This document shows, one piece after another, positions 1 to 8,513 of a stretch of DNA of 64,000 nt. The notes beneath the pieces are model-generated. The model worked only from the letters and a program-made list of their open reading frames with translations, ran no database searches and was not told where the DNA came from. The stretch's first letter is position 1, and each line of letters opens with the position of its first letter. The stretch lies in assembly GCF_009363095.1 (NCBI RefSeq), contig NZ_CP045295.1, positions 5,113,001 through 5,177,000 on the forward strand, in the 5' to 3' direction. This stretch comes from Paenibacillus cellulositrophicus (GTDB taxonomy: Bacteria > Bacillota > Bacilli > Paenibacillales > Paenibacillaceae). The position numbers and the translations under genes were made by a program.

Positions 1-79
1 TTTTACAATAAAGACAGTTACATGAAAAGGCTTACAATAAAAAGCTTGGTGTGGCTAAAATTTGACGGAGGTGCTTTAC

Positions 80-1774
80 ATGGGGGGAAGATTTAAACCG
101 CTGGTTCGTCTTGGCATACTCATGGCGATGACGTTCAGCGTAGTCCTGTCCGGCTGCGGCGGCAGCAAAGACAACAGCGCAGACAACGGCAGCAGCTCTA
201 CAGGGCAGACAGCGACGGGCAGCAGCAGCGACGGAAAGGTGGAGCCGTTCAACGTGAGCGTTTTCATCGGGGAAGCCGGGCAGCAGCCCACTCCGGACAA
301 CAAGATTTACAAAAAAATCAAGGATGAGACGGGAGCCACGTTTAATTTCGAGTTTTTGGCAGGCGACATTAACCAGAAGCTGGGCGTCATGATTGCCGGC
401 TCCGACTACCCGGATCTGATGACCGGTAACACGAAGCTGACGGCGGCTGGAGCCTATATTCCGCTGGAGGATTTGATCGAGAAGTACGCGCCAAATTTGA
501 AGAAGCATTATGAAAAATACTGGAACATGATGAAGGACCCGAACGACGGGCACATTTATATTCTGCCGAACTATGGAGTATACAACGGCAAGCTGAACAG
601 CACCTGGTATTCCGGGCCGGCGTTCTGGGTTCAGAAGGACGTGCTGGCTGAGGCCGGCTATCCGAAAGTGAAGACGCTGGACGAGTACTTCGACCTGATC
701 GCCAAGTATAAGGCGAAGCATCCGACCATCGACGGCAGCCCGACGATCGGTTTTGAGATTTTGAACTATGACTGGAAAAACTGGGGTCTCTTTAACCCGC
801 CTCAGCATCTGATTGGTCATCCGAACGACGGCGGCGTTGTTGTGAACAACGGCGTAGCCGAAATTTTTGCCGATAAGGATTATGCCAAGCAATATTACCA
901 GAAGCTGAATCAAATGAACGAGCAGGGGCTGATCGACAAAGAGACGTTTGTACAGAACTTTGACCAGTACCTGGCCAAACTGTCCAGCGGCACGGTGCTC
1001 GGCATGTTCGACCAGCACTGGAACTTCCAGAATGCCGAGAACTCCCTGATTACCCAGAAGAAGTTTAACCGGACGTATGTGGGACTTCCGCTCGTATATG
1101 ATACAAGCACGAAGGACTATTATCGCGACCGGGCTGTGCTTAACCTAAACAACGGCTTCGGAATCAGCGTGAACGCCAAGGATCCGGTCAAGATCATTAA
1201 GCTGCTGGATACGCTGATCACCGAAGACTGGCAGAAAACATTTTCTTGGGGCATTGAAGGCGAGGATTATATCGTTAATGACCAAGGCCGGTTCATGAGA
1301 ACGCAGGAACAGCGCGATAAGCAGTCGGACGGAACATGGAAGCTGGCGAACAAAGCTGACGCCCTTTTCGGAAACCTGCCGAAAATCGAGGGAAGCTTCA
1401 GCGACGGCAACTCCACCGACGCCGCTGCACAGCCGGAAGAATACAAAGCGGGCCTGAACGATTACGACAAAAAATTCCTGGAAGCCTACGGCTTTGACAG
1501 CTACGTCGATTTCTTCAGCGAGCCGCCGGAGAATCCGATTTACTACCCGGCCTGGTCCATCGATCTGGTCGAAGGATCGCCAGCCAAAGTAGCGAACACG
1601 AAGCTGAACGATCTGTCCACCAAGTATTTGCCGAAAGCAGTTTTGGCGAACCCGTCCGATTTTGATTCGGTCTGGAATGAGTACACGTCACAAATTCACA
1701 AGGTCGATGTCAAGGCGTACGAAGACAAGATCAACGAGCAAATCAAGTGGAGAATCGACAATTGGAGCAAATAA
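80..1774 (+). CDS. lplA: Extracellular solute-binding lipoprotein, LplA type
   Basis: Binding protein of a CUT1 carbohydrate ABC importer, anchored outside the membrane. A TTG lies in frame at 62, but GGAGGTG at 67-73 sits at proper distance from ATG 80, giving 564 residues. The signal peptide has basic residues, a hydrophobic stretch and a lipobox L-S-G-C with the lipidated Cys at 26, followed by a Gly/Ser-rich linker. The length of about 560 residues fits the large LplA/YtcQ subfamily. Two permeases and a GH10 xylanase follow, as in the aldouronate-utilisation clusters known from xylanolytic Paenibacillus, so the likely ligand is xylo- or aldouronate oligosaccharide. The ligand is inferred from context; other plant oligosaccharides are possible. 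The ATPase is not encoded here, which is usual because MsmX-like ATPases are shared. Confidence 0.9.
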   Translation: MGGRFKPLVRLGILMAMTFSVVLSGCGGSKDNSADNGSSSTGQTATGSSSDGKVEPFNVSVFIGEAGQQPTPDNKIYKKIKDETGATFNFEFLAGDINQKLGVMIAGSDYPDLMTGNTKLTAAGAYIPLEDLIEKYAPNLKKHYEKYWNMMKDPNDGHIYILPNYGVYNGKLNSTWYSGPAFWVQKDVLAEAGYPKVKTLDEYFDLIAKYKAKHPTIDGSPTIGFEILNYDWKNWGLFNPPQHLIGHPNDGGVVVNNGVAEIFADKDYAKQYYQKLNQMNEQGLIDKETFVQNFDQYLAKLSSGTVLGMFDQHWNFQNAENSLITQKKFNRTYVGLPLVYDTSTKDYYRDRAVLNLNNGFGISVNAKDPVKIIKLLDTLITEDWQKTFSWGIEGEDYIVNDQGRFMRTQEQRDKQSDGTWKLANKADALFGNLPKIEGSFSDGNSTDAAAQPEEYKAGLNDYDKKFLEAYGFDSYVDFFSEPPENPIYYPAWSIDLVEGSPAKVANTKLNDLSTKYLPKAVLANPSDFDSVWNEYTSQIHKVDVKAYEDKINEQIKWRIDNWSK

Positions 1775-1784
1775 GGGTTCACAG

Positions 1785-1818
1785 AAAGTGGGAGGCGCGA
1801 ATGAGCGCCTTCCGCTTT
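1785..1818 (+). other. Intercistronic hairpin between binding protein and permease
   Basis: AAAGTGGGAGGCGC (1785-1798) pairs with GCGCCTTCCGCTTT (1805-1818), a 14-bp stem with two G-U pairs and a 6-base loop. No T run follows, so it is more likely an mRNA-stabilising or partial attenuation hairpin. Such elements commonly keep binding-protein mRNA more abundant than permease mRNA. Confidence 0.6.
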
Positions 1819-1864
1819 ATAGATACCCGCTCCGGAATTTGAATATGGTGAGGAGAGCAAACGT

Positions 1865-2824
1865 ATGGCTGTGACTGTAACCAATAAGAAAGCTGTCCGG
1901 AAACCAGAGAAGAAACGGAAGCTGACCTGGGCTGTGCTGAAGAGCCAGCAGCAGTTGATCTGGATGTCCGTGCCCTTGACGCTGTATATCATTTTATTTG
2001 CCTACGTTCCGGTCTGGGGCTGGACGATGGCATTTCAGAACTACAAACCGGCGCGTTCCTTCAGCCAGCAGGACTGGGTCGGATTCAAGCAGTTTAAATT
2101 TTTGTTTACCGATGACGATTTTATGCGGGTGCTGCGCAATACGCTCGGTATGAGCATTATCAATCTCGTGCTTGGTTTCGTAACGGCAATCGTGCTCGCG
2201 CTGCTGCTCAACGAAATTCGAAAGGTCATTTGGAAAAGGACGGTACAAACGATTTCTTACCTTCCGCACTTTTTGTCCTGGGTTATCGTGACTGGGATCG
2301 TAGCCACCTCGCTGGCTTCCGACGGCATTGTCAACGATATTTTGATGAAGCTGCATTTGATCAAGGAACCGATTTTATGGCTTAGCGAAGGAAAGTATTT
2401 CTGGGGCATCGTCGGTGCTTCCCATGTGTGGAAAGAAGTGGGCTGGAATACGATCATCTATCTGGCCGCCATGGCGTCGATCGATCCCGCGCTGTACGAA
2501 GCGGCGGAGATGGACGGAGCCAGCCGCTACCGGAAGATGCTTCATGTAACCCTGCCGGGGATCAAATCCACGATTGTCATTTTGCTCATCATGTCCATCG
2601 GCCATATTTTGGACGCTGGCTTTGAGGTTCAGTACCTGCTCGGCAACGGGCTGGTCGTGGACTGGGCCGAAACGATCGATATCTTTGTCTTGAAATACGG
2701 GATTGCTCAAGGAAACTATTCACTTGCCACAGCCGGCGGGATCTTTAAAACGGTCGTGAGCGTCGCCCTGTTACTGGTGGCCAACTGGACCGCAAAGCGG
2801 CTTGGGGAAGAGAGGCTGTTATGA
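1865..2824 (+). CDS. lplB: Sugar ABC transporter permease, LplB type
   Basis: Inner-membrane permease of the CUT1 importer, 319 residues, about the family length. The N-terminus is basic, followed by six predicted hydrophobic segments. The EAA loop that contacts the ATPase is visible near residues 210-230 (YEAAEMDGASRYRKM). ATG 1865 is preceded by GGTGAGGAGAG. Its stop overlaps the start of the next gene by four bases (ATGA), so the two permeases are translationally coupled and form the heterodimeric channel. Substrate is inferred from the adjacent xylanase genes only. Confidence 0.9.
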   Translation: MAVTVTNKKAVRKPEKKRKLTWAVLKSQQQLIWMSVPLTLYIILFAYVPVWGWTMAFQNYKPARSFSQQDWVGFKQFKFLFTDDDFMRVLRNTLGMSIINLVLGFVTAIVLALLLNEIRKVIWKRTVQTISYLPHFLSWVIVTGIVATSLASDGIVNDILMKLHLIKEPILWLSEGKYFWGIVGASHVWKEVGWNTIIYLAAMASIDPALYEAAEMDGASRYRKMLHVTLPGIKSTIVILLIMSIGHILDAGFEVQYLLGNGLVVDWAETIDIFVLKYGIAQGNYSLATAGGIFKTVVSVALLLVANWTAKRLGEERLL

Positions 2825-3786
2825 GTATGGAAAATCATCAAATCAGCCCGCAGGGAGCGGCTGGTGTTACGATAAGAAAAAGCATGCGCTCGAGCAAGGT
2901 TGAGCCGGTGCTGTTCAATACGTTTAATGCGATTTTTATGATCTTTTTGGTGGTTGTCACGCTGTATCCGTTTTTGAACACGATCGCCGTGTCGCTGAAT
3001 GCGGGTAACGATACGATCCGCGGAGGCATTTATTTATGGCCACGGCAATGGACGCTGCAGAACTACAAGGCGGTGTTCGCATCGGGCACGATTTATGACG
3101 CATTCTGGATCTCTGTGGCACGGACCGTGCTGTCCACGGTGCTGAACATCTTCCTGACAACGATGCTGTCGTATACGCTGAGCCGGAAGGAATACGTCTT
3201 CCGCAAGCCGATCACCGTCATTTTCGTGCTGACGATGTACTTCAGCGCCGGCCTGATCCCGGGATACTTCCTGATCAAGGATTTGCACCTGCTGAACAGC
3301 TTCTGGGTGTACATTTTCCCGTCCATGATCAGCGCGTTCAACATGATCGTCATACGCACCTATATCGGAACGATTCCGGACAGCCTGGTCGAATCGGCCA
3401 AGATCGACGGCGCCGGAGATTTCAAAATTTTCCTGCGGATCATTTTCCCGCTGTGTACACCGGTGCTGGCCACCATCGCACTGTTTGTGGCCGTAGGCGC
3501 ATGGAACTCCTGGTTTGACGCATTCCTGTACACGTCCTCCAGACAGGAGCTCAGTACACTGCAGTATGAGCTGATGAAGCTGCTCTCGTCGAGTATGAAC
3601 TCCAACAGCAATCCGAACGTGGCGGCAGGCGTCGGCGTGAACCAGGAAACCGCGGTATCGATGGTGACGCCGCTCTCGATCCGCGCAGCTATAACGATTG
3701 TTGCCTCCGTTCCGATTCTGGTGGTCTATCCGTTCCTGCAAAAGTATTTTGTGGTCGGGCTCAATGTCGGCAGCGTGAAAGAGTAA
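2821..3786 (+). CDS. ytcP: Sugar ABC transporter permease, YtcP type
   Basis: Second membrane subunit of the importer, 321 residues, MalG-like fold with six hydrophobic segments. The EAA region reads SLVESAKIDGAGDFKIF near residues 190-207. The insertion near 250-280, rich in Ser/Asn and ending in a VNQETAVSMVTP-like block, is typical of the YtcP/LplC subgroup. It starts inside the stop codon of the preceding permease. A 157-bp gap with two weak GC hairpins but no T run separates it from the xylanase gene, so read-through is plausible. Confidence 0.9.
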   Translation: MSMENHQISPQGAAGVTIRKSMRSSKVEPVLFNTFNAIFMIFLVVVTLYPFLNTIAVSLNAGNDTIRGGIYLWPRQWTLQNYKAVFASGTIYDAFWISVARTVLSTVLNIFLTTMLSYTLSRKEYVFRKPITVIFVLTMYFSAGLIPGYFLIKDLHLLNSFWVYIFPSMISAFNMIVIRTYIGTIPDSLVESAKIDGAGDFKIFLRIIFPLCTPVLATIALFVAVGAWNSWFDAFLYTSSRQELSTLQYELMKLLSSSMNSNSNPNVAAGVGVNQETAVSMVTPLSIRAAITIVASVPILVVYPFLQKYFVVGLNVGSVKE

Positions 3787-3943
3787 CCGAGTCAAAGAAC
3801 GGACAAGCGCAGTGGATAGCGGTTTTTCGAACCCTAAGGGAACCGCATAGGGGCCTTTTAGTGGCCTCCCAAGCAGTCATGGTAGCGGCCGCCGGATTTC
3901 ACTAAAGTCCAAATTAACACCCATAGGCAGGAGGGAGTCTGTC

Positions 3944-4960
3944 ATGAATTCAACGGGTACGCATACCGAGCAGACGCTGAAGGATCTTTTCGCGCAGTTT
4001 TTCCGGATCGGAGCGGCGGTCAATCCGCGGACGATCCGGTCGCAAGAGCAGCTGTTGGCACACCATTTTAACAGCATTACCGCGGAAAACGAAATGAAGT
4101 TCGTCAGCGTTCATCCAGAGGAAGATGTGTATACGTTTGAGGACGCTGATCTGCTGGCCGATTTCGCCGGCAGGCACCAAATGGCGATGCGCGGGCACAC
4201 GCTTGTCTGGCATAATCAGACCCCGGACTGGCTGTTCGAGGACGGCCAGGGACGGCCGGTAGGCAAGGACCTATTGCTTGAACGGCTGCGCTCGCACATC
4301 GATACGGTGGTGGGGCGGTACAAGGGCCGCCTCTATGCCTGGGACGTGGTCAACGAGGTTATCGCCGACGAAGGTGACGCGCTTCTGCGTCCGTCGAAGT
4401 GGCTGGACATCGCCGGGCCGGAGTTTATCGCCAGGGCGTTCGAATACGCCCATGACGCCGATCCGGAAGCTCTGCTCTTTTACAATGACTACAACGAATC
4501 GCATCCCGCCAAGCGGGATAAAATCTATGCGCTGGTGAAGTCCTTGCTGGAGCAAGGCGCGCCGATTCACGGCATCGGCCTGCAAGCCCATTGGAACCTC
4601 TTCGATCCGTCCTTGGACGATATCCGCGCGGCGATCGAGAAGTATGCTTCGCTCGGCTTGCAGCTGCAGCTCACCGAGCTGGACGTGTCGGTCTTCCGCT
4701 TCGATGACAGGCGGGCCGATCTGACTTCGCCGGAGCCGGGCATGCTCGAGCGTCAGGCGGAGCTGTACGAGGGTGTGTTCGGTCTGCTTAAGGAGTACCG
4801 CGACGTCATCAGCGGGGTGACCTTCTGGGGGGCGGCCGACAACTATACATGGCTGGACGATTTCCCGGTGCGCGGCCGCAAAAACTGGCCGATGCTGTTC
4901 GATGCGCAGCACCGTCCGAAGCCGGCTTATGACCGGATCGCTGCGTTGTTTGCGGAGTAG
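3944..4960 (+). CDS. xynA2: Intracellular endo-1,4-beta-xylanase, GH10
   Basis: Glycoside hydrolase family 10 retaining xylanase of 338 residues. The acid/base Glu138 lies in WDVVNEVI and the nucleophile Glu245 in LQLTELDVSV; HTLVWHNQTPDW (residues 85-96) is the family substrate-cleft motif. There is no signal peptide, so the enzyme should act in the cytoplasm on imported oligosaccharides. ATG 3944 follows GGAGGGAGT. It is placed after the lplA-lplB-ytcP importer as in aldouronate clusters, but the alpha-glucuronidase (aguA) and beta-xylosidase expected in such clusters are not present. The symbol is by analogy with Paenibacillus xynA2. Confidence 0.92.
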   Translation: MNSTGTHTEQTLKDLFAQFFRIGAAVNPRTIRSQEQLLAHHFNSITAENEMKFVSVHPEEDVYTFEDADLLADFAGRHQMAMRGHTLVWHNQTPDWLFEDGQGRPVGKDLLLERLRSHIDTVVGRYKGRLYAWDVVNEVIADEGDALLRPSKWLDIAGPEFIARAFEYAHDADPEALLFYNDYNESHPAKRDKIYALVKSLLEQGAPIHGIGLQAHWNLFDPSLDDIRAAIEKYASLGLQLQLTELDVSVFRFDDRRADLTSPEPGMLERQAELYEGVFGLLKEYRDVISGVTFWGAADNYTWLDDFPVRGRKNWPMLFDAQHRPKPAYDRIAALFAE

Positions 4961-5294
4961 GCGGAAACGCAAAATAGCGAAGAAGCGGAATCTTGCAGCT
5001 TGCAGCAAGCAACCTGGTATTCGATGATGCCGTTCTCCTATGATCTACGGGGGACGGCTCATTCCTTTACCAATTGGATGTTCTAAATCGGAATACATTC
5101 GTTGCATGGAAACTTCGATGGGGTTCGGGCAGAAACGTCATGCGCCTTACCGACAGGGAAGCGTTGATATCAAAGAGCGGCTGGCTGAGTAAGGGATTGG
5201 GGTCTCGCCCATCGATGGTTATCCGAATCTGAGATGAAGGGGAAATCAAGACTTGAACAGGGGGGTGAGAGGAAACCGAATTTTTGATCCGGCA
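4961..5294. other. Non-coding stretch, possibly degenerate coding remnant
   Basis: About 330 bases without a plausible gene. Two short stretches translate into protein-like sequence in different + frames: one around 5022-5085 (reads SMMPFSYDLRGTAHSF) and one around 5090-5230. Both are closed by stops and have no start with a ribosome-binding site. This may be an old pseudogene; I cannot name a family. Confidence 0.25.
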
Positions 5295-5386
5295 ATATAG
5301 AATGAACTAAACAAAGAATGTTATAGGCCGTATTGGGCCGTGATAACAGGAAGTTTTAGTGCAACCCTTTTGTTCAATCTATATAG
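5295..5386 (+). repeat. Palindromic leader repeat, copy 1
   Basis: Left arm ATATAGAATGAACTAAA (5295-5311) and right arm TTGTTCAATCTATATA (5370-5385) are imperfect reverse complements enclosing about 58 bases. The same arms recur at 38774-38830. In both places the element ends about 30 bases before the start codon of a + strand gene. Confidence 0.6.
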
Positions 5387-5419
5387 CTAAATGATTCTAT
5401 CAAGAGAATGGAGGTATTG

Positions 5420-6712
5420 ATGGAAATGCACGCAGCGTGGTCACGTTTGAAAAAATCGGTTTGCGGATTGTTAGCCGGTATAACGGCCCTGTCGATCGTA
5501 CTGGCCGTGCCGGGGCCGGCTCAGGTGTCGGCTTCAAGTAACGCCACCATCAACTTATCGGCGGAAAAACAGGTCATTCGCGGTTTTGGGGGAATCAACC
5601 ACCCCGTCTGGATCGGAGATTTGACGGAAGCCCAAAGAGAAACGGCCTTCGGCAATGGGGACAACCAGCTGGGCTTTTCCATCCTCAGAATTCATGTGGA
5701 TGAAGATCGGAACAATTGGAGCAAGGAAGTCGAAACGGCCAAGAGTGCGATTGCACACGGAGCCATTGTGTTTGCATCTCCATGGAATCCGCCGAGCGAT
5801 ATGACAGAGACGTTCAACCGGAACGGAGATACGTCGGCCAAACGCCTAAGATACGACAAGTATGCCGACTACGCCCAGTATCTTAACGATTTCGTTACTT
5901 TCATGAAGAACAACGGTGTGGATCTATATGCGATATCCGTGCAGAATGAGCCTGATTATGCCCATACCTGGACGTGGTGGACCCCTGAAGAGATGCTTCG
6001 TTTTATGAAGGAAAATGCAGGCTCCATTAACTGCCGGGTTATCGCGCCCGAATCGTTTCAATACCTGAAAAACATGTCCGACCCTATTCTGAACGATCCG
6101 CAGGCCCTGGCCAATATGGATATTTTGGGTGCCCACCTGTACGGGACGCAGATCAGCGATTTCGCGTATCCTCTCTTTAAGCAAAAGGGAGCGGGCAAAG
6201 AACTGTGGATGACGGAAGTATACTATCCGAACAGCGATGCAAACTCTGCAGATCGGTGGCCCGAGGCGCTTGACGTGTCCTATCATATTCATAATGCGAT
6301 GGTAGAGGGAGATTTCGAGGCTTACGTATGGTGGTATATCCGCAGGCAGTATGGTCCTATGAAAGAGGACGGTACGATAAGCAAGCGCGGATATAATATG
6401 GCTCATTTCTCCAAATTTGTCCGCCCCGGTTATGTCAGGGTCGATGCAACGAAGAACCCCGATACCAACGTCTACACTTCTGCATATAAAGGCAACAACA
6501 AGGTCGTGATTGTGGCCATTAACAAAGGCACCTCAGCGGTAAGCCAAACCTTCACCTTGCAAAACGGCAAGGCGTCGAAGGTCGCCCCATGGGTAACGGA
6601 CGCCAGCAGAAATATGACCGCCGGATCTTCGATTAAAGTAAAGGGCGGTTCTTTTACGGCCCAGCTTCCTGCCCAAAGCGTGACAACCTTCGTAGGCGAA
6701 TTGGCGCATTAA
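5420..6712 (+). CDS. xynC: Secreted glucuronoxylanase, GH30 subfamily 8
   Basis: Endo-xylanase that cuts next to methylglucuronic-acid-substituted xylose. The 430-residue product starts at ATG 5420, preceded by GGAGG at 5410-5414; an in-frame ATG at 5408 overlaps that site and is unlikely. A signal peptide ends near VSASS (residues 36-40). Acid/base Glu177 is in VQNEPDY and nucleophile Glu266 in WMTEVYYP. The segment VWWYIRRQYGPMKEDG carries the arginines that read the glucuronate side group in XynC enzymes. The C-terminal beta domain of the family is present, with no separate carbohydrate-binding module. It supplies aldouronates to the importer upstream. Confidence 0.93.
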   Translation: MEMHAAWSRLKKSVCGLLAGITALSIVLAVPGPAQVSASSNATINLSAEKQVIRGFGGINHPVWIGDLTEAQRETAFGNGDNQLGFSILRIHVDEDRNNWSKEVETAKSAIAHGAIVFASPWNPPSDMTETFNRNGDTSAKRLRYDKYADYAQYLNDFVTFMKNNGVDLYAISVQNEPDYAHTWTWWTPEEMLRFMKENAGSINCRVIAPESFQYLKNMSDPILNDPQALANMDILGAHLYGTQISDFAYPLFKQKGAGKELWMTEVYYPNSDANSADRWPEALDVSYHIHNAMVEGDFEAYVWWYIRRQYGPMKEDGTISKRGYNMAHFSKFVRPGYVRVDATKNPDTNVYTSAYKGNNKVVIVAINKGTSAVSQTFTLQNGKASKVAPWVTDASRNMTAGSSIKVKGGSFTAQLPAQSVTTFVGELAH

Positions 6713-6822
6713 ACGGTGTAAATTAAACGTATGGCGGACATTCCCCGGCAACTTTTCACGGTAAGGGCAGCAACGGAGCAAATGAGGCAGACAACCGCGA
6801 AAAAAGCAAATTTATTCAGAAG

Positions 6823-6863
6823 AAAGCCGTTAATAGCGCCGTGTGCGCCGTTAGCGGCTTTTT
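6823..6863 (+). terminator. Rho-independent terminator after xynC
   Basis: AAAGCCGTTAATAGCGC (6823-6839) pairs with GCGCCGTTAGCGGCTTT (6845-6861), with one mismatch and two wobble pairs, and ends in TTTTT. It lies 110 bases after the xylanase stop and isolates the xylan genes from the SUF island. Confidence 0.8.
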
Positions 6864-6941
6864 CGTTTCTTGCTGCAGCTAGGGACAGGGTAAAGCTAAA
6901 GGAATAACGCGAGGTTAAGGTGGGGCGGAGATATGATTTAT

Positions 6942-6958
6942 TTGATAATGATTATCAA
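6942..6958 (+). promoter_or_regulatory. Fur box 1 (perfect palindrome)
   Basis: TTGATAATGATTATCAA is a perfect 8-1-8 palindrome. It contains TGATAATGATTATCA (6943-6957), an exact match to the Bacillus 7-1-7 Fur consensus TGATAATNATTATCA. It lies about 205 bases before the marR-suf operon and about 100 bases before the second box. Confidence 0.8.
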
Positions 6959-7030
6959 TTTCGTTAAATGGGGATGGATGATAACGAAAATATCCTTGTA
7001 AACTAAGGAAAAATGATTATTTTTAAAAAA

Positions 7031-7071
7031 ACATCATTGATATTGATAATCATTATCAATGATGTTAAACT
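7031..7071 (+). promoter_or_regulatory. Promoter with overlapping Fur box 2
   Basis: TGATAATCATTATCA (7044-7058) is again an exact 7-1-7 Fur consensus inside a 9-1-9 palindrome. A promoter fits with -35 TTGATA (7043-7048), a 17-base spacer and -10 TAAACT (7066-7071), so bound Fur would cover the -35 and spacer. An outer inverted repeat ACATCATTGA/TCAATGATGT (7031-7040, 7056-7065) overlaps it and could be a second operator, perhaps for the adjacent MarR protein. Confidence 0.75.
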
Positions 7072-7161
7072 GAAATCGTTACCTGGTAAACAATATTTTG
7101 ATGAAATTGGAAAACGGGCAAAAATGGCGCGGGGTGGATTTGACCAAGGAAAGGAGCCGTA

Positions 7162-7665
7162 GTGAAAGTGGAGCATGCCGATGATCTTAAAAAGGCCATT
7201 TTCGGACTGCACTGGAAATTCATTCATTTGACGGAAGAATACGAAAGCCAGGAACATGCCAATTTGGCCGAACAAGCCCGGGCGTGCGGGATTACGGATT
7301 GCCCGGACAGCGTCACGAGCATTCACGTCGTCGACTGCATCGGCAAACATGAACCCATTAACAATACCGCGATTGCGGAACGCATGGAATTGTCCAAGGC
7401 GAGCATTACCAAGATCAGCGCCAAGCTGGTGGACCACGGTTTCATTACGCGGGCGCGCATGCCCGACAACAAGAAGGAAATTTATTTTCACCTGACGCCG
7501 AAAGGGAAAAAGCTTTATGTATTGCATGATAAGATGCACCGCGCCGGGGAAGATCGGTTTAACCGTTTTCTTAGCCGTTATTCCGGAGCCGAGCTCGATT
7601 TCATCAAAACATTTTTTGAAGACGCCGTAAACGAAGTGGAAAACGCCATTCAGAAGGAGATGTAA
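7162..7665 (+). CDS. MarR-family regulator with a cysteine cluster
   Basis: DNA-binding regulator of 167 residues starting at GTG 7162 after AAGGAG. The winged helix is at about residues 64-115: NNTAIAERMELSKASITKI is the helix-turn-helix and TRARMPDNKKEIYFHLT the wing. The N-terminal dimerisation part holds Cys42, Cys47 and Cys59 plus His55 and His63, a clustering that could bind an Fe-S cluster or metal or sense redox state. That role is inference; MarR proteins include metal and redox sensors, but I recognise no characterised orthologue. It is the first gene of the accessory suf operon, two bases before sufC, and lies downstream of two Fur boxes. It probably autoregulates the operon. Confidence 0.85.
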   Translation: MKVEHADDLKKAIFGLHWKFIHLTEEYESQEHANLAEQARACGITDCPDSVTSIHVVDCIGKHEPINNTAIAERMELSKASITKISAKLVDHGFITRARMPDNKKEIYFHLTPKGKKLYVLHDKMHRAGEDRFNRFLSRYSGAELDFIKTFFEDAVNEVENAIQKEM

Positions 7666-7667
7666 AT

Positions 7668-8495
7668 ATGAACACGACACTGCGAATTGATCAGCTGCGG
7701 GCATCCGTTGAGGGAAAGGAAATTTTGAAGGGACTGAGCCTCGAAGTGCGGGGCGGCGAAATCCATGCGGTCATGGGACCGAACGGAACCGGGAAAAGCA
7801 CGCTGGCTTCGACGCTGATGGGGCATCCCAAATATGAGGTGTTGGGCGGATCAGTAACTTTCAACGGGGAGGATTTGCTCGAAATGGACGTCGATGAGCG
7901 CGGACGGGCAGGTTTGTTTCTCGCCATGCAGTATCCAAGCGAAATTACGGGCGTGACCAACTCCGATTTCATGCGCAGCGCCATCAATGCAGGGCGCGGG
8001 GAGGGAATTGAGATTTCCCTGTTGAAGTTCATCCGCCTGATGGAAGCGAACATGAAGACGTTGGAGATGAACCCCGAGTTTATGCACCGGTATTTGAACG
8101 AGGGGTTCTCCGGCGGCGAGAAAAAACGGAACGAGATTTTGCAGATGATGATGCTGCAGCCGAAAATCACGATTCTCGACGAAATCGATTCGGGTCTGGA
8201 CATCGATGCGCTCCGCATCGTGGCCCAGGGCGTCAATTCGCTGCGCAGCGCCGACCGCGGGTTTCTGATCATCACGCATTACCAGCGGCTTCTGGATTAT
8301 ATCACACCCGATTTTGTCCATATCATGATGCAAGGCAGAATCGTCAAATCCGGCGGGCCCGAGCTGGCGCAGCGGCTGGAAGCGGAAGGTTACGAATGGG
8401 TGAAGGAGGAGCTCGGCATCGAAAACGAGACGGTCGGGCAAGACGAAGACGCGTTTCAAATGCCGATGAACACGACGGGCCCAAAAATCCGATAG
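7668..8495 (+). CDS. sufC: Accessory SufC, Fe-S assembly ATPase (copy 1)
   Basis: ABC-type ATPase of the SufBC2D scaffold, soluble in the cytoplasm. Of its 275 residues, Walker A GPNGTGKS is at 37-44, the signature FSGGEKKR is near 145-152 and Walker B ITILDEIDSGLD follows. It is very similar to the second copy at 44223 but carries about 15 extra C-terminal residues (QDEDAFQMPMNTTGPKIR) where that copy ends in QEA. ATG 7668 follows AAGGAGA. Together with sufD and sufB it makes a complete scaffold, but no desulfurase or SufU is encoded beside it. Confidence 0.92.
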   Translation: MNTTLRIDQLRASVEGKEILKGLSLEVRGGEIHAVMGPNGTGKSTLASTLMGHPKYEVLGGSVTFNGEDLLEMDVDERGRAGLFLAMQYPSEITGVTNSDFMRSAINAGRGEGIEISLLKFIRLMEANMKTLEMNPEFMHRYLNEGFSGGEKKRNEILQMMMLQPKITILDEIDSGLDIDALRIVAQGVNSLRSADRGFLIITHYQRLLDYITPDFVHIMMQGRIVKSGGPELAQRLEAEGYEWVKEELGIENETVGQDEDAFQMPMNTTGPKIR

Positions 8496-8513
8496 ATGCT
8501 GGAGGAATCGAAA

